From Candidatus Kaiserbacteria bacterium (GTDB lineage: Bacteria > Patescibacteriota > Minisyncoccia > Phycocordibacterales > UBA918), in assembly GCA_003245875.1 (NCBI GenBank), contig QKBW01000014.1, forward strand, positions 1-15,263: 15,263 nucleotides of DNA. The letters run 5' to 3'. Below the pieces are notes generated by a model. It saw only the letters and a program-made list of their open reading frames with translations. It was not told the origin of the DNA and did no database searches. Numbering within the stretch: position 1 is the first letter of the stretch; every line of letters begins with the position of its first letter. Positions 14,038-15,263 of this stretch are shown here, in pieces. Both the position numbers and the translations under genes were made by a program.

Positions 14038-15263
14038 TTATCCTTTTGGCGACCAGTTCTTAGCTGACTTCTTACGGAAAAAGGAAATGGCAAAGCGGTG
14101 CGCCTCAGCGTTGACCAGCAGTGCATCAACCTCGTACTTGGCAACAACCGATGGTGCACCCAAGAGGCGCACCGGACGGTGGCGGTCGTCTTTGACGACC
14201 GCCACCACCGGTATCACCACCCCCACTGCCTTCAATACCCGCTCTGCTGCATTTTTTTGTGCAGTACTACCATCTACAACGATAACCTGTGGCAACGGCC
14301 ACTCATCATGACCCAACCGTCGTTCCAACACTTCATACAGAGCTGCCGTGTCGTTGCTTTTTGTCACACTTTTAATAGTAAACTTTCGGTATTCATGCGG
14401 TACCCGTGTGCCATTTTCCACCACAGTCATCACTCCCACCATACTTTCCCCACCCATATGTGCAATGTCATATCCTTCTACTCGCACATGTTTCTCATCG
14501 CGGTACTGGCGAACATCGTCCTTAAGTAACGCAACGTCCTGAATGTGTTCAAGTGCAAAAATTTTGCGTTTCAACTGCTCCGCGACCTCAAATTCCTGGC
14601 GTTTCGCTGCCGCATTCATATCGCTACGTAACTCTTTAATAATGGTGTGCTTTTGCCCTTCAAAGAATAATCGAATGTGTCGAATGGTCTTTTGGTACGT
14701 TTGCTTGTTTTCCTCTCTTGGATACAGGCCAATCTGGCGATTAAAGTCGATTTTGCCGCGCGCCATCTTACTCTTTTCCTCCCCCACTCTTGCACTCGTA
14801 TCATAAAATTTAAAGAGTCGCTGGATTATTTTCAATGCCTCACGGAAGAGCTGCCCACTTGGAAACGGACCAAACGTATACAAAAGGGCTTTCTCATCGT
14901 AACCAGCCAAATCCTTACCACGCACCACCAACACGCGCGGCCATTCGTCATTGGTGATAACGAGATGGTTGTAACTCTTATCGTCTTTACTAATGGTGTT
15001 GTAACGCGGTTTGTGCGTACGGATCAAATTAGTTTCCAGAATCAACGCTTCCAAAACACTATCGGTCACCGTCCATTCCACCCCTTTGGCCTCTGTAACC
15101 ATGTGTTCTATCAACTCTGAACGTTTCTCCTTAATATCGTTGCTAAAGTAACTCCGTACTCTGTTCTTAAGTGAAGTTGCCTTACCAATATAGAGAATTT
15201 CTTTACGAGCACCAATAAAAAAGTACACCCCCGGTGTATCCGGTAGCTTCTTTTTTAGTAATT
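14038..15263 (-). CDS. uvrC: Excinuclease ABC subunit C, 5' end outside the window; lacks Fe-S cysteines and HhH tail
   Basis: UvrC makes both incisions in nucleotide excision repair with UvrA and UvrB. The frame is open to the window edge and reads LLKKKLPDTPGVYFF at its first visible residues, so the GTG at 15226-15228 is an internal Val and the true start lies beyond 15263. About 408 residues are seen. They include the GIY-YIG nuclease (PGVYFF, ILYIGKA, RVRSYF, catalytic-type Glu in ALILETNLI), a UVR motif that binds UvrB (AAAKRQEFEVAEQLKRKI), and the RNase H-like nuclease with Asp in GYDIAHMGG, Asp in VIVVDGSTAQ and His in AEAHRFAI. Two parts usual in the family are absent: the four-cysteine cluster region (here FNRQIGLYP, with no Cys in the whole visible protein) and the C-terminal helix-hairpin-helix domain. 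The protein ends soon after AEAHRFAI at TAA 14038. Confidence 0.95.
   Translation of the reverse strand, partial: LLKKKLPDTPGVYFFIGARKEILYIGKATSLKNRVRSYFSNDIKEKRSELIEHMVTEAKGVEWTVTDSVLEALILETNLIRTHKPRYNTISKDDKSYNHLVITNDEWPRVLVVRGKDLAGYDEKALLYTFGPFPSGQLFREALKIIQRLFKFYDTSARVGEEKSKMARGKIDFNRQIGLYPREENKQTYQKTIRHIRLFFEGQKHTIIKELRSDMNAAAKRQEFEVAEQLKRKIFALEHIQDVALLKDDVRQYRDEKHVRVEGYDIAHMGGESMVGVMTVVENGTRVPHEYRKFTIKSVTKSNDTAALYEVLERRLGHDEWPLPQVIVVDGSTAQKNAAERVLKAVGVVIPVVAVVKDDRHRPVRLLGAPSVVAKYEVDALLVNAEAHRFAISFFRKKSAKNWSPKG
14171..14212. repeat. Strong hairpin inside the uvrC coding sequence
   Basis: A perfect 13-bp GC-rich stem (14178-14190 with 14194-14206) has a TTT loop and a further 5-bp outer stem, ACCGG/CCGGT (14171-14175 with 14208-14212), across a small internal loop. 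It encodes the uvrC segment VVAVVKDDRHRPVRL near the 3' end. No T-run follows on either strand. Confidence 0.6.

Noticed and set aside
15226..15228. GTG as the start of uvrC
   Set aside because: Upstream codons continue the family's LPDTPGVYFF motif, so this GTG is an internal Val and the gene is cut by the window edge.
1..15263. CRISPR arrays, insertion sequences, toxin-antitoxin pairs or prophage genes
   Set aside because: No spaced direct repeats, transposase, or phage-like proteins are present; all long frames are accounted for by the listed genes.

Overview
The window reads as ordinary bacterial chromosome in the standard genetic code. Stops are TAA and TAG, with one TGA at the end of atpB. 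It most resembles a member of the Patescibacteria (Candidate Phyla Radiation), probably a Parcubacteria-like lineage. That placement is inference, based on compact genes, short AtpH and AtpC subunits, a trimmed UvrC, small unrecognised membrane proteins, tRNAs without an encoded CCA end, and almost no Shine-Dalgarno sequences. No 16S rRNA or other strong taxonomic marker lies in the window.

Layout, left to right. (1) 1-441: a small helical protein gene on the minus strand, a stem-loop past its end, and a short divergent promoter region. (2) 442-5114: a two-gene plus-strand operon for an RND-type efflux pump, a membrane-fusion (HlyD-like) protein followed 5 nt later by the inner-membrane transporter. 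It ends at a strong hairpin (5117-5152) shared with the convergent gene. (3) 5160-5669: a five-helix membrane protein of unknown role on the minus strand, directly downstream of the ATP synthase operon. (4) 5715-12023: a complete F1Fo ATP synthase operon on the minus strand, in transcription order atpB-atpE-atpF-atpH-atpA-atpG-atpD-atpC, with no atpI. (5) 12094-12362: tRNA-Ala(UGC) on plus and tRNA-Gly(CCC) on minus, converging on a perfect 21-bp hairpin. (6) 12452-15263: on the minus strand, uvrC (5' end outside the window), a divergent D-Ala-D-Ala ligase-like ATP-grasp gene, and a membrane-anchored protein of unknown function.

Functionally, the window combines energy conservation (H+-type ATP synthase), proton-driven efflux, nucleotide excision repair and probably peptidoglycan precursor synthesis. 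No mobile element, CRISPR array, prophage or clearly novel gene system is visible.

The most notable signals are system-wide. First genes of transcription units have a -10 box, often of the extended TGn type, only 6-11 nt before the ATG, and genes inside operons lack clear Shine-Dalgarno sequences; together this points to leaderless or SD-independent translation. The encoded proteins are very poor in cysteine: I count 5 in roughly 4,700 residues. In line with this, UvrC has lost the cysteines of its Fe-S cluster as well as its helix-hairpin-helix tail. Hairpins flank atpE on both sides, and uvrC contains a strong intragenic hairpin.
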